From NCBI GenBank assembly GCA_031291055.1, contig JARLJU010000362.1, forward strand, positions 1 through 64,000: 64,000 nt of DNA, written 5' to 3'. Source of the DNA: Rudaea sp. (GTDB lineage: Bacteria; Pseudomonadota; Gammaproteobacteria; Xanthomonadales; Rhodanobacteraceae). How positions within the stretch are numbered: position 1 is the first letter of the stretch; each line of letters opens with the position of its first letter. Both the position numbers and the translations under genes were made by a program. Below the pieces are notes generated by a model that saw only the letters and a program-made list of their open reading frames with translations, made no database searches and was not told where the DNA came from. Below, piece after piece: positions 55,941 to 64,000 of this stretch.

Positions 55941-55958
55941 AATCGATCCGACGTCACT
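55930..55958 (-). promoter_or_regulatory. Candidate nfuA promoter overlapped by the IscR-type site
   Basis: Reading the minus strand, GTGACG (55958-55953), 17 bases, then TAAAAT (55935-55930). The -10 box lies inside the palindrome, an arrangement that would give repression when IscR is bound. Confidence 0.5.
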
Positions 55959-55972
55959 GCTGCGCGACGATT

Positions 55973-55981
55973 GCTATACTC
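55973..55981 (+). promoter_or_regulatory. Extended -10 promoter element of phhB
   Basis: TGCTATACT: the TGn extension plus a TATACT -10 box, 24 bases before the phhB start. No good -35 box is visible, as is usual for extended -10 promoters. Confidence 0.45.
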
Positions 55982-56004
55982 GCTCCGGCTTTCGGAGCCC
56001 CAAG

Positions 56005-56343
56005 ATGACCCTGGATGATTTGCGAATGCAAGAGTGCACGGCCCTGAAAGGCAGTGAAAATGCCGTTCCTGCGGCGCGCGCGCGCGAATTGCTCGCGCTG
56101 CTGCCGAATTGGGAATTCGGCGCCGGCAACACCGAGATCCGCAAGGAGTTCCGCTTTCCTGATTTCGTACGTGCCCTCGCCTTTGTCAATGCTCTGGGCT
56201 GGATTGCCGAACGCGAGAATCACCATCCGGATATCGAAATGGGCTGGGGACGCTGCCTGGTGCGGTTTTCCACGCACGATGTCGGCGGACTTTCCATGAA
56301 CGACTTCATCAGCGCGGCGAAGGCCGAAGCATTGTTCGGCTGA
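56005..56343 (+). CDS. phhB: Pterin-4a-carbinolamine dehydratase
   Basis: Protein of 112 residues that dehydrates 4a-hydroxytetrahydrobiopterin, recycling the pterin cofactor of phenylalanine hydroxylase. The active-site motif is ENHHPDIEMGW, followed by the conserved VRFSTHDVGGLSMNDF. Full length for the family. No phenylalanine hydroxylase gene is adjacent. It is followed after 11 bp by a membrane protein gene. Confidence 0.94.
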   Translation: MTLDDLRMQECTALKGSENAVPAARARELLALLPNWEFGAGNTEIRKEFRFPDFVRALAFVNALGWIAERENHHPDIEMGWGRCLVRFSTHDVGGLSMNDFISAAKAEALFG

Positions 56344-56354
56344 ACCCTCAGTCG

Positions 56355-57941
56355 ATGCCGTCGCCCGCGCGGAGCGCAATCGCCGTTGTCGTCTGCGCCG
56401 CATTGCTCGCGGCAACCGTTTGGCTTCTGGATCAGTTTGCTCAATATCAATTCAGCGCTCACCTGCGCGACCAGGCAGCGCGCGCGCTGGCGCTCAACGC
56501 TACGGGCGATACGCCGTATCGCTGGCAGTTACGCCGGCCCGATGACATCGTCGCCGGTCGCGTTTTCGGCGCAGCCGACGTTGATTTCAGCGGCGGCGAA
56601 CTTGCTGTGCGCTCGTCGGGACCGGCGTTGGAGATCGGCCTGCCACTGACGCGCGCCGTCGATCTGCGCCGTTTTCCACATTTGCAAATGGTCGTCGAAT
56701 CCGACACGTCAGCAGCCGTGCAGGCAGTCGTGCGAGAAAGACTCGATGCACCGGAACGGGTAAATGCCGCCACGAATGTGCCAACCGGCGCGCATTCGTT
56801 GATGCTCGATCTCGCCGCACCGACCTGGGAATCAGGAGAGCACGAGGTTAAGCCACCGCGGTCGGCGGCGATGCTGCGCTTGCGCTTCAATGCCGCGGCA
56901 GGAACAAGGTTGCGGTTGCGCACCATTGTGCTCGAACGCATTACTGACGCCCAGCGGATCGACCTGGCTCAGCCGCCGCACATTGTCGACCCGGACGCCA
57001 CCGTCATTACGGGCATGCCGCTTTTCCGCCTGCCTTTGCGCCAGCAATCGCAAAAAGTGGATATTGACGCAATCAGTAGAAATACCAATGTGCACATGCC
57101 GTTGCTGATCCTGTTGCCGCAGCGCGGGCGCGTGGAACAGCAAATCGACCTGCGCAATGCAGTATTCGCCGCCCAGCCGGGAGCGATCCTGATCCCGGAA
57201 AATGCCGTGGATGCGACTTTCGCGCAAGCACGCGACGAAATCGCCGCCCCAGCGACGGCGGGATTTTTCGCGTCGCACTGGCTGTGGCTTGCCGCCTATG
57301 CTCTGATCCTCGGCTATTGCCGCTGGCACCCGCCGCGCGCGCCGCGCCTGCGTGCTTTCATGGAAATCGTGCTGACCATGGCCGGCCCGTTGTGGTTGAT
57401 TCTCGGCGGACATTTCGATGGCAATCCGGATACGCTGCAGAAACTGCTGATTGCGCTTTCGCTGGCCTACGCGATCAGCCTGTCGATGCGGCGGCACTGG
57501 CAATGGAACGGCAGTGCGCGCGCGTGGCTGCTCGCCGCGGCCATTGTGGTGTTCGCGGCATTGATCGGCCTCGCCGCGCATCGACCGGATGATGCAGTGC
57601 GCGCCGTTGGTGCAGGCCACATCGCCCGCTACCTGGCATGGGCGCTACTGCAGCAGTATCTGATTTGTGCCGTCTGTGCCGAGCGCTGGCAAATCGTTAC
57701 CGGCAACGCCGTGTTCGCGACCTATCTGGGCGCGTTGGGATTTGCTCTGATGCATACGCCCAACGCAGCCCTGATGTTGGCAACGCTGGCCGGAGGATTG
57801 TGCTGGTGCGCTCTGTACCTGCGCGAGCGCGCCCTGTTGCCACTTGCGGTCTCACACGCGGTCAGCGCCCTGGTCCTGCTCGCTTTGCTGCCCACGGATA
57901 TCCTGGCGTCGGCGGAAGTCAGCGCACGCTTTTTCCAGTGA
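56355..57941 (+). CDS. Membrane protein with a CPBP-like C-terminus and a large N-terminal domain
   Basis: Protein of 528 residues. One N-terminal helix (about 8-28) is followed by a non-membrane region of about 270 residues, probably periplasmic, with beta-sandwich-like character. From about residue 300 there are seven or eight helices. The last part has spacing like CPBP intramembrane proteases: FALMH (463-467) and a later histidine, His501, in SHAVSAL. The first motif, normally EExxxR, reads LLQQYLICAVCAER and lacks the paired glutamates, so proteolysis is doubtful. Eleven bp after phhB. The 3' end overlaps rluC by 23 bp on the opposite strand. Confidence 0.7.
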   Translation: MPSPARSAIAVVVCAALLAATVWLLDQFAQYQFSAHLRDQAARALALNATGDTPYRWQLRRPDDIVAGRVFGAADVDFSGGELAVRSSGPALEIGLPLTRAVDLRRFPHLQMVVESDTSAAVQAVVRERLDAPERVNAATNVPTGAHSLMLDLAAPTWESGEHEVKPPRSAAMLRLRFNAAAGTRLRLRTIVLERITDAQRIDLAQPPHIVDPDATVITGMPLFRLPLRQQSQKVDIDAISRNTNVHMPLLILLPQRGRVEQQIDLRNAVFAAQPGAILIPENAVDATFAQARDEIAAPATAGFFASHWLWLAAYALILGYCRWHPPRAPRLRAFMEIVLTMAGPLWLILGGHFDGNPDTLQKLLIALSLAYAISLSMRRHWQWNGSARAWLLAAAIVVFAALIGLAAHRPDDAVRAVGAGHIARYLAWALLQQYLICAVCAERWQIVTGNAVFATYLGALGFALMHTPNAALMLATLAGGLCWCALYLRERALLPLAVSHAVSALVLLALLPTDILASAEVSARFFQ

Positions 57942-58908
57942 CGCCTTTGCCGCTGCCGGTGCGGCGTGGCAAAGCATCGAGCACGGCGGCAAGATCGGTC
58001 GCGAGCGGTGCGGAAAAGCTGTACGTTTTTCCGGCGAGGGTGAACTCGAAGCGTGCGGCATGCAGGAACAGCCGGCGTAGTCCGGACGCGCGGAATGCCT
58101 GGTTGCAGTCGCGCTGGCCGTACTTTTCGTCGCCCGCAACCGGATGCCCGGTGTGCTGGGCATGTACGCGGATCTGGTGCGTGCGCCCGGTGTACAAAGT
58201 CACTTCGGCGAGGCTGGCTTCGGCAAACCCGTCGATCACGCGAAACGCGGTGAGCGCCGGTTTGCCGGCCTCGTCCACCCGCACCATGCGTTCGCCGCCC
58301 TGCAAGGTGGATTTGCGCAACGGCGCGTTCACTTCGAATTTCGACCGGAGGGGATGGCCGCAAAGCAGGGCAAGATACTGCTTGGTGATCTGTCCGTCGC
58401 GAATCAGTTCCTGCAGGCCGGTCAAGGCAGCGCGTTTGCGGGCGAACACGAGTACTCCGCTGGTATCCCGATCGAGACGATGGGCAAGCTCCAGCGTGTC
58501 ACCTGGTCGGGCAGCACGCAGCAATTCAATGGCACCGAAACTGACTCCGCTGCCGCCGTGGCTGGCGACGCCGGAGGGCTTGTCCAGCACGAGGAAATCG
58601 CGGTCTTCGTGGATGACCGCATCCTCGATCCGCTGCATCTGCGATTTTGCCGGCGTGCCAACGGCGCCGGGCGCGGCCGTTCGCACAGGGGGAATGCGCA
58701 CGTCGTCGCCTTCCGCAATCCGGGTATCGGGTTTGGCGCGTTTGCCGTTGACCCTGACCTGCCCGGTGCGCAGAAGCCGGTAAATCAGGCTTTTCGGCAC
58801 GCCTTTGAGCTGTCCGGCGAGGAAATTGTCGATCCGCTGGCCGTCTCGCTCGTCACCGACACGCACGATACGTACGCCCGAACCTGATTCCTTGCTGTCA
58901 ACATTCAT
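57919..58908 (-). CDS. rluC: 23S rRNA pseudouridine synthase RluC
   Basis: Enzyme of 329 residues. An N-terminal S4 RNA-binding domain (about 25-85, RIDNFLAGQLKGVPKSLIYRLLR split over the first helix pair) precedes the catalytic domain with the nucleophile Asp146 in AHRLDRDTSG. The segments VLDKPSG, LYTGRTHQIRVH and HPVAGDEKYG are typical. It fits RluC, which modifies positions 955, 2504 and 2580 in E. coli, and it sits next to rne in reverse orientation as in E. coli. ATG 58908 is chosen over a longer frame from 58998 that would cover the predicted rne promoter. Confidence 0.93.
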   Translation of the reverse strand: MNVDSKESGSGVRIVRVGDERDGQRIDNFLAGQLKGVPKSLIYRLLRTGQVRVNGKRAKPDTRIAEGDDVRIPPVRTAAPGAVGTPAKSQMQRIEDAVIHEDRDFLVLDKPSGVASHGGSGVSFGAIELLRAARPGDTLELAHRLDRDTSGVLVFARKRAALTGLQELIRDGQITKQYLALLCGHPLRSKFEVNAPLRKSTLQGGERMVRVDEAGKPALTAFRVIDGFAEASLAEVTLYTGRTHQIRVHAQHTGHPVAGDEKYGQRDCNQAFRASGLRRLFLHAARFEFTLAGKTYSFSAPLATDLAAVLDALPRRTGSGKGVTGKSVR

Positions 58909-58925
58909 CGAACTTCGCGCCGCAA

Positions 58926-58955
58926 TTGGAAAAATTCGCCATAAATTGCTAGACT
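58926..58955 (+). promoter_or_regulatory. Candidate rne promoter
   Basis: TTGGAA (58926-58931), 18 bases, and TAGACT (58950-58955) preceded by TGC, an extended -10. It lies just beyond the rluC start and would give an rne leader of about 335 bases. Confidence 0.5.
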
Positions 58956-59297
58956 CAGTCGGTGCAACGTGCTCAGAGTTGGCCTGTCGCCGGATCAAGA
59001 GCGCACCCGTACCCTACGCCCGCAGGCGCTTGGCTGAAACTCCGGGAGGAGTCACCGAGACCGCAAGCGGTAATCGTAACGGTTCGAGTCGAGGATTGCC
59101 CGCCGCCTGCACGGCGACCGGAGTCCCGGCTGCACAAAAAGGGCACCGTCTCATAGCCTGGCGCGAATGGTCGCGCCGGCAGTAACAAGCGTTCCCGCGG
59201 ACGCGCACTGCGCCCACGGTTCTCGCGATCCCGCGCGGCTCAGGCCGCTGCAGGATCGCGGCGCGACCCGCGGTCGAGCGCGAAAAGGATAAGTAAA
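58956..59297 (+). promoter_or_regulatory. Long GC-rich leader of rne with hairpins
   Basis: No gene is supported between rluC and rne. The region is GC-rich and can fold: GGCGCGA (59160-59166) pairs with TCGCGCC (59171-59177) around ATGG, and further short dyads surround it (CCGCGG, GCGCGCGG). In E. coli the rne 5' untranslated region folds into hairpins that RNase E itself recognises for feedback control; an equivalent role here is inferred from position and length only. AAAAGGAT before ATG 59298 is the ribosome binding site. Confidence 0.5.
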
Positions 59298-62200
59298 ATG
59301 AAGCGTATGCTGATCAACGCAACTCAGCGTGAAGAGTTGCGCGTGGCCATTGTGGATGGCCAGTCCCTCTACGATCTCGATATCGAGATTCCCTCCAAAG
59401 AACAGAAAAAGGCCAATATCTACAAGGGCCGCATCACCCGCGTCGAGCCCTCGCTCGAAGCGTGTTTCATCGACTACGGCGCCGACCGGCACGGCTTCCT
59501 GCCGCTGAAGGAAATCTCCAAGGAGTATTTCCTCCACGGCGCCGATCACAATCGCGCTGGCATCCGTGATCTGCTCAAGGAGGGCCAGGAACTGCTGGTT
59601 CAGGTCGAGAAAGAGGAACGCGGCAACAAGGGCGCGGCCCTGACCACGTTTGTCTCCCTCGCCGGCCGCTATCTTGTGCTGATGCCGAACAGTCCGCGGG
59701 CCGGCGGCGTCTCGCGCCGGATCGAAGGCGACGATCGCGCCAACCTGAAGGAAGTCCTCGACCAGCTCAGACTTCCGGACGAAATGGGCCTGATCATCCG
59801 CACCGCAGGCATGGGCCGCGATGCCGAAGAATTGCAATGGGATCTGGACTACCTGTTGCAGCTTTGGAAGGCGATCTCCGACGCAGCCGTGACCCGTTCC
59901 GCCCCGTTCCTGATCTACCAGGAATCCAAGCTGATCATCCGCGCGTTGCGCGACTACCTGCGCAACGACATCGGCGAGATCCTCATCGACAGCGAGGAGC
60001 TCTACAACGACGCGCGCGATTTCGCACAGCAGGTCATGCCGCAGAATCTGCGCAAGCTGAAGCTGTATCAGGATACCGTTCCGCTCTTCTCCCGCTTCCA
60101 GATCGAAACCCAGATCGAGAACGCGTTCGACCGCACCGTGCGCCTGCCGTCCGGCGGTTCGATCGTGATCGACCAGACCGAAGCGTTGACCGCCATCGAC
60201 ATCAACTCGTCGAAGGCGACCAAAGGCGCGGATATCGAGGACACTGCGTTCAACACCAATTGCGAGGCGGCAGTCGAAGTCGCACGCCAGTTGCGCCTGC
60301 GCGATGCCGGCGGTCTGATCGTGATCGATTTCATCGACATGGATTCGCCGCGCCACCAGCGCGACGTAGAGGAAAAACTCAAGGATGCGCTGCGCTACGA
60401 TCGTGCGCGCGTGCAGATAGGCAGGATCTCGCGTTTCGGATTGCTCGAAATGTCACGCCAGCGTCTGCGCCCGAGCCTGGGTGAATCGACCCAGAGCGTG
60501 TGCCCGCGTTGCGAGGGGCATGGTCGCATCCGCAGCGTTGAATCGCTGTCGCTGTCGGTGTTGCGTCTGGTCGAAGAACAGGCGATGAAGGAAAGCACCG
60601 GCCAGGTTCTGGTACAGGCACCGGCCGCGGTTGCCAACTTCCTGCTGAATGAAAAGCGCAAAGGCGTTGCCGAAATCGAGCAGCGTCACGAAGTGCCGGT
60701 CATCATTGTCGCGGACGAAAAACTCGAGACGCCGCATTTCGAAATCCAGCGCATTCGCGGTGCCGAAATCGGCGAGGAAAGCAAACCCAGTTACGAGCGC
60801 CTGACGCCGGTGGTTTCGGCGCCTCCGCCGCAGGTTGCCAAGCCGGGCGCCGAACCTGAAAAACCCATGGTCAGCGGCATCGTTCCGGCGAGCCCCGCCC
60901 CGATCAAGCATGACCAGGAGCCGGTTGCCGCTGCCGCGGCAACTCCGACGTCGCAGACGGGATTTTTCGCACGCGTGATGAGCTGGTTCAAATCCGGCAC
61001 CGCTCCCGTTGCAGCGCCGAAGCCCGCACCTGCAAGTGCCCGGGCACCGCGCCCGCCGCGGCCGGAAAACCCGCGTCGCGGCGACGCGCGTCACGCCGCC
61101 AAGAGCGGTGAAGGACGCGGCGGACCAAACGGACGCGATCGTTCACGTCCGGATGGCAGGCCGCCACGCCGCGAGGCGCGTGGAGCTCAGGATTCCCGCG
61201 CCAATGGCGAGCCGCGCCAAAGTACCCCCTCGCGCAAACCACAGCAGCCGGCGGATCAGGCAGCGTCGCGTCCAGCACCCGCAATGGCGACAGCGCCGGC
61301 GGAACGGCCCAAACGCGAAGCGCAGTTCCCAGCCAAGGCGCCGGTCACTTCGCCCGCAGCTGCGGAGACTGCCGTGATCGTCACCGGCATGGCGAACAAT
61401 GCATCTGCCGTACCCGACAATGCCGAGGCAGAGAACGACAGTACACGTTCACGCCGCCGCGGTCGCCGCGGTGGCCGCCGCCGTCGCCGCAACGAAGACA
61501 AGAGCGAGTCTCCGTCGTTGGCCGCTACGGAAACGATCGTGTTCGATTTCGATGACGAGGATGCGGATCACGGCACTTCTCGCGAACCCGTCGTGTCGAC
61601 GCCGGCAGCGTCGGCGGTGCCGAACATCGGCGCAGCCGCACCGAGGCCGTCCAGCGAGGATCGTGTTCCCGATACAGCACAGGTGGTATCCAGGCCAATA
61701 GTCCCACAGCCGACATCGGCATCGACAGGCAACGCCCTTGCGCCGCTGCCAACGGGAACACCGGGTGCGCCGACACCTGCCGTGTCGCCACCGTCAGCCG
61801 TGACGGTATCTGCCGCACTGACGGTACAGACAACGCCCCCGCCGCCAACTGGCCCCATGTCGACTGCATCGAGCCATGCGCCTCATGCAACTCCGGCTGC
61901 AACCGCAACGCCGCCCCTGCTGCCCGCCAAACCTGCCCCAACACCGGCCGTGGCGACAACCGCAGCGCCCACTATGCAGCCTGCGGTGTCTGCGGCTACC
62001 ACTGTGTCTCTGCCACTGGTCGGACCCGCGCCAGCGTTGGCGTCGATGAGCGCGCCTCGCACCAGCGAGACGTCAACGCCGCATACGCCATCGCCTCCGG
62101 CAGCGTCGCCGCTGCCTGGTGCTGCCGCGCAGATTCACGTCCCGCAACCTCAGCCTGAACTCAAGCCGGTTCCTGCTGCTGGCGCGAGTGGCGACCTGCC

Positions 62201-62546
62201 ATTGCGCGTGCTCAGCGATTCCACGCCGACGCCGCCGAGACCGATTGCCCTGCCTGCAGCACTGGCGGCCCCCACTGCGCCCGCGCAGAATCATGCGGTA
62301 CACGCACCTGGTGTACCAAGTGCTTTGCCGCCGGCTCCGGCAAGCGTTCCGGCGCCATTGCCGACGGCGACTCCAATGCCCGCTCCGTTCGCGGCCACAG
62401 CCCGTCCCGCTCCCGCCGCGATTCAATCGCCGCCACAACATGTGGAACAGGCCAAGGCGAGCCCGGCACAACCGGCCGCTTCGGTTGCTGTGCCCGGTCA
62501 CAACGACAGTTCAGCGACGCCATCGCCGGAAACGCCGCCGCGCTAG
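59298..62546 (+). CDS. rne: Ribonuclease E
   Basis: Endoribonuclease of 1082 residues, core of the RNA degradosome. The N-terminal half has the S1 domain (about 35-125), 5' sensor and DNase I-like region with catalytic Asp301 ([10 protein letters not shown]) and Asp344 (VIDFIDMD), and the zinc link CPRC (Cys402, Cys405), all in register with E. coli Asp303, Asp346, Cys404 and Cys407. After about 510 the protein is disordered. An amphipathic segment, [13 protein letters not shown] (555-567), is a likely membrane anchor; an arginine-rich RNA-binding stretch lies at about 716-734. The last 340 residues are Pro/Ala/Thr/Val-rich without recognisable motifs. Confidence 0.96.
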   Translation: MKRMLINATQREELRVAIVDGQSLYDLDIEIPSKEQKKANIYKGRITRVEPSLEACFIDYGADRHGFLPLKEISKEYFLHGADHNRAGIRDLLKEGQELLVQVEKEERGNKGAALTTFVSLAGRYLVLMPNSPRAGGVSRRIEGDDRANLKEVLDQLRLPDEMGLIIRTAGMGRDAEELQWDLDYLLQLWKAISDAAVTRSAPFLIYQESKLIIRALRDYLRNDIGEILIDSEELYNDARDFAQQVMPQNLRKLKLYQDTVPLFSRFQIETQIENAFDRTVRLPSGGSIVIDQTEALTAIDINSSKATKGADIEDTAFNTNCEAAVEVARQLRLRDAGGLIVIDFIDMDSPRHQRDVEEKLKDALRYDRARVQIGRISRFGLLEMSRQRLRPSLGESTQSVCPRCEGHGRIRSVESLSLSVLRLVEEQAMKESTGQVLVQAPAAVANFLLNEKRKGVAEIEQRHEVPVIIVADEKLETPHFEIQRIRGAEIGEESKPSYERLTPVVSAPPPQVAKPGAEPEKPMVSGIVPASPAPIKHDQEPVAAAAATPTSQTGFFARVMSWFKSGTAPVAAPKPAPASARAPRPPRPENPRRGDARHAAKSGEGRGGPNGRDRSRPDGRPPRREARGAQDSRANGEPRQSTPSRKPQQPADQAASRPAPAMATAPAERPKREAQFPAKAPVTSPAAAETAVIVTGMANNASAVPDNAEAENDSTRSRRRGRRGGRRRRRNEDKSESPSLAATETIVFDFDDEDADHGTSREPVVSTPAASAVPNIGAAAPRPSSEDRVPDTAQVVSRPIVPQPTSASTGNALAPLPTGTPGAPTPAVSPPSAVTVSAALTVQTTPPPPTGPMSTASSHAPHATPAATATPPLLPAKPAPTPAVATTAAPTMQPAVSAATTVSLPLVGPAPALASMSAPRTSETSTPHTPSPPAASPLPGAAAQIHVPQPQPELKPVPAAGASGDLPLRVLSDSTPTPPRPIALPAALAAPTAPAQNHAVHAPGVPSALPPAPASVPAPLPTATPMPAPFAATARPAPAAIQSPPQHVEQAKASPAQPAASVAVPGHNDSSATPSPETPPR

Positions 62547-62563
62547 AGTTTCCGCCTGATGTC

Positions 62564-62591
62564 CCTGCCTGATCCGAAATGGTCAGGCAGG
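62564..62591. terminator. Shared hairpin between rne and uvrY
   Basis: CCTGCCTGA (62564-62572) and TCAGGCAGG (62583-62591) form a perfect nine-pair stem with a 10-base loop between the convergent genes. The uvrY stop codon lies in the right arm. There is no T tract on either side, so it may protect 3' ends or terminate only weakly. Confidence 0.45.
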
Positions 62592-63239
62592 CGCTGGGAC
62601 TTGTATCGACGTCTCGGTCAGTCCATGCCTGTTCGCCAGCTGGGCGAGCGCCACGACGTTGTCGATGTCCAATTTCTCGAACAATCGATATTTGTACGTG
62701 GCGACCGTCTTTGGACTCAATTTCAGACGATCGGCGATGGCCTGTGCGGTGTTTCCGTGAGCCAGCATCATCGCCACTTCGAGTTCGCGGGCTGACAATT
62801 CCGCGAACGGCGAGGCGTCGCCGCTCATGCTTGCCAAAGCCATCTGCTGCGCGATTTCGCTTCCCAGATACCGGCGTCCGTCTGCCACTTGGCGGACTGC
62901 CTTGAGCAGTTCATCCGCCGGGCAGCCTTTGGTCAGGTAACCGCTGGCGCCGGCATCGAGCAGCCGACGCGGGAAAGGTGCTTCACCGGCCATCGTCAGG
63001 ATGACGATGCGCGTCGGCAGCTTCGCGCGGCGTACCCGCTCGGTAAGCTCGACACCGCTGAATACCGGCATGTGCACATCGACCAGGGCGATGTCCGGCT
63101 GCAAACGCTTGATCAGCATCAGGCCACGCTCGCCATCTTCGGCTTCGCCGACAATTTCAATATCCGCCTGTTTCTCCAAAATCATGCACAAACCGGTGCG
63201 CACCAACGTATGGTCGTCCACCAAGACGATACGGATCAT
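62583..63239 (-). CDS. uvrY: LuxR-type response regulator UvrY/GacA
   Basis: Response regulator of 218 residues. Receiver: Asp8/Asp9, phosphoacceptor Asp54 (VDVHMP), Thr and Lys in LTMAG and YLTKGC. LuxR-type helix-turn-helix at about 146-208 (LSARELEVAMMLAHGNTAQAIADRL). It matches UvrY/GacA through the length. In relatives this regulator, driven by BarA/GacS, activates the small RNAs that titrate CsrA/RsmA. In E. coli it is usually next to uvrC; no uvrC is seen here. GGGGAAGGGGA precedes the ATG. Confidence 0.92.
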   Translation of the reverse strand: MIRIVLVDDHTLVRTGLCMILEKQADIEIVGEAEDGERGLMLIKRLQPDIALVDVHMPVFSGVELTERVRRAKLPTRIVILTMAGEAPFPRRLLDAGASGYLTKGCPADELLKAVRQVADGRRYLGSEIAQQMALASMSGDASPFAELSARELEVAMMLAHGNTAQAIADRLKLSPKTVATYKYRLFEKLDIDNVVALAQLANRHGLTETSIQVPAPA

Positions 63240-63327
63240 TCCCCTTCCCCGTTTCTTGTTGTCCCCCGGATCAAGGTAACGCGCTCGGCGCGCGCGGACA
63301 AGCGGCGTGATCAGCGTCCGGGTTCGC

Positions 63328-63546
63328 CTAGTCGCGGGGCGCTATTCGCAGGATCGTTCCGGCATCCGTCTCGTAGGTGCCCACGCCACGGGGCTTGATC
63401 TTGCGGCCGAATGCGGTCCTGCCCGACTGGAACTGCTGAACCTGCTGCTTGCCCGGAAAGATCAGGTACAGGATGGTCACTTCGACGGGGTTGTCGTCGT
63501 CGTCGTAGAGCGTCAATTTTTCGAGTTTGCGGATTCCCGAATCCAT
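63328..63546 (-). CDS. Small conserved-looking protein, unknown function (second of a coupled pair)
   Basis: I do not recognise this 72-residue product. It is predicted to be all-beta: KLEKLTLYDDDDNPVEVTILYL, then a basic turn and TYETDAGTILRIAPRD. Its ATG overlaps the stop of the gene before it (TGATG), so it is translationally coupled. The coding look (third-position GC, clean start coupling) supports a real gene. Confidence 0.55.
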   Translation of the reverse strand: MDSGIRKLEKLTLYDDDDNPVEVTILYLIFPGKQQVQQFQSGRTAFGRKIKPRGVGTYETDAGTILRIAPRD

Positions 63547-63770
63547 CACTTGCTCCCGCCCCGGCTGGGGTTTGGCGGTGTGCCAAAGTCCGCAACTGTC
63601 ATTTTTGCCAGTTCCCTGCGACTGGCAAGTCTACGTACAGTTCGCCTTGCCACAACCGCATAGCCACGGTTGTGGCTTCGGGTTATGGCGCGCGCCGGAT
63701 CTTTTTCCCCCCTTTCCTGCGCGCGCCTTTTTTTTGCCCGGAATTCTGTCGGGTCAACTTCCTTTACCAT
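63546..63770 (-). CDS. Small basic protein, unknown function (first of a coupled pair)
   Basis: A 74-residue, arginine- and lysine-rich product starting VKEVDPTEFRAKKRRAQER, with a basic middle (ARRTVRRLASRRELAK). No family is recognised. ATG 63770 is used; a longer frame to 63845 would run into the tRNA-Ser gene and is rejected. Its stop overlaps the start of the next gene. The pair lies downstream of tRNA-Ser on the same strand and may be transcribed with it. Confidence 0.5.
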   Translation of the reverse strand: MVKEVDPTEFRAKKRRAQERGEKDPARAITRSHNRGYAVVARRTVRRLASRRELAKMTVADFGTPPNPSRGGSK

Positions 63771-63817
63771 GACGGTAGAAACGGTAGACAACAAATTCAA
63801 TCGCCCATCATTGATTG

Positions 63818-63907
<90 letters not shown>

Positions 63908-64000
63908 ACAGTTGCAAACGATATCGCATCTCAAGGCCGGCGCACGCCGGTTTGACTTCGGGCATCCTGTGCCCTTCGCCCTGCGGGCCAGCTGCGCTGT

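Overview
The window is GC-rich, densely coded bacterial chromosome. The gene set points to a gammaproteobacterium, most likely a relative of the Xanthomonadales (Lysobacterales): RNase E with a long disordered tail, UvrY/GacA regulator, NfuA, TrxC, AguAB, type B ribosomal protein L36, and formate dehydrogenase-N with E. coli-like selenocysteine machinery. This placement is inferred from gene content only. I saw no insertion sequence, prophage, CRISPR array or replication origin.

Region 1 (1-14213) is an export-type ABC locus: one truncated and four complete ~800-residue MacB/FtsX-type permeases in tandem, a decayed remnant of a further permease, a single ATPase, then an NtrC-type response regulator and a histidine kinase. 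Five or more permeases share one ATPase gene and one dedicated two-component system. The function of such arrays is poorly known, and this is the best candidate here for an under-described system.

Region 2 (14307-19315) holds stress and redox genes: an NAD(P)-binding protein, an HdeD-like membrane protein, a cysteine-less DksA/TraR-like protein, Dps, a pirin and an exported PQQ-type beta-propeller protein.

Region 3 (19520-30975) is a self-contained selenium cassette. It has a promoter, fdnG with an in-frame UGA (Sec197) and a SECIS hairpin, fdxH, fdnI, fdhE, selA, selB and the tRNA-Sec gene selC lying inside the 3' end of selB; after one opposite-strand transglutaminase-like gene comes selD. 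The cassette makes its own selenophosphate, charges and delivers selenocysteine, and uses it in the one selenoprotein visible here.

Region 4 (31031-39627) is mixed: trxC, an unrecognised secreted cysteine-rich protein flanked by AT-rich DNA, a TRIC-type membrane protein, an M20 peptidase/amidohydrolase, a short-chain dehydrogenase and a c-di-GMP GGDEF-EAL protein with an aromatic-sensor-like XylR_N/V4R front end.

Region 5 (39900-46420) has type B L36, a small exported protein coupled to aguA-aguB (agmatine to putrescine), a TraB-family membrane protein and a DUF349 protein. Region 6 (46417-54172, minus) is a translationally coupled efflux operon with one adaptor and two different RND permeases; one permease keeps the TM4/TM10 proton-relay residues and the other has lost two of them.

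Region 7 (54514-64000) has two small cytochromes c, nfuA with an IscR-type operator over its promoter, phhB, a CPBP-like membrane protein, rluC, rne with a long structured leader, uvrY, two coupled small genes of unknown function and tRNA-Ser(UGA).
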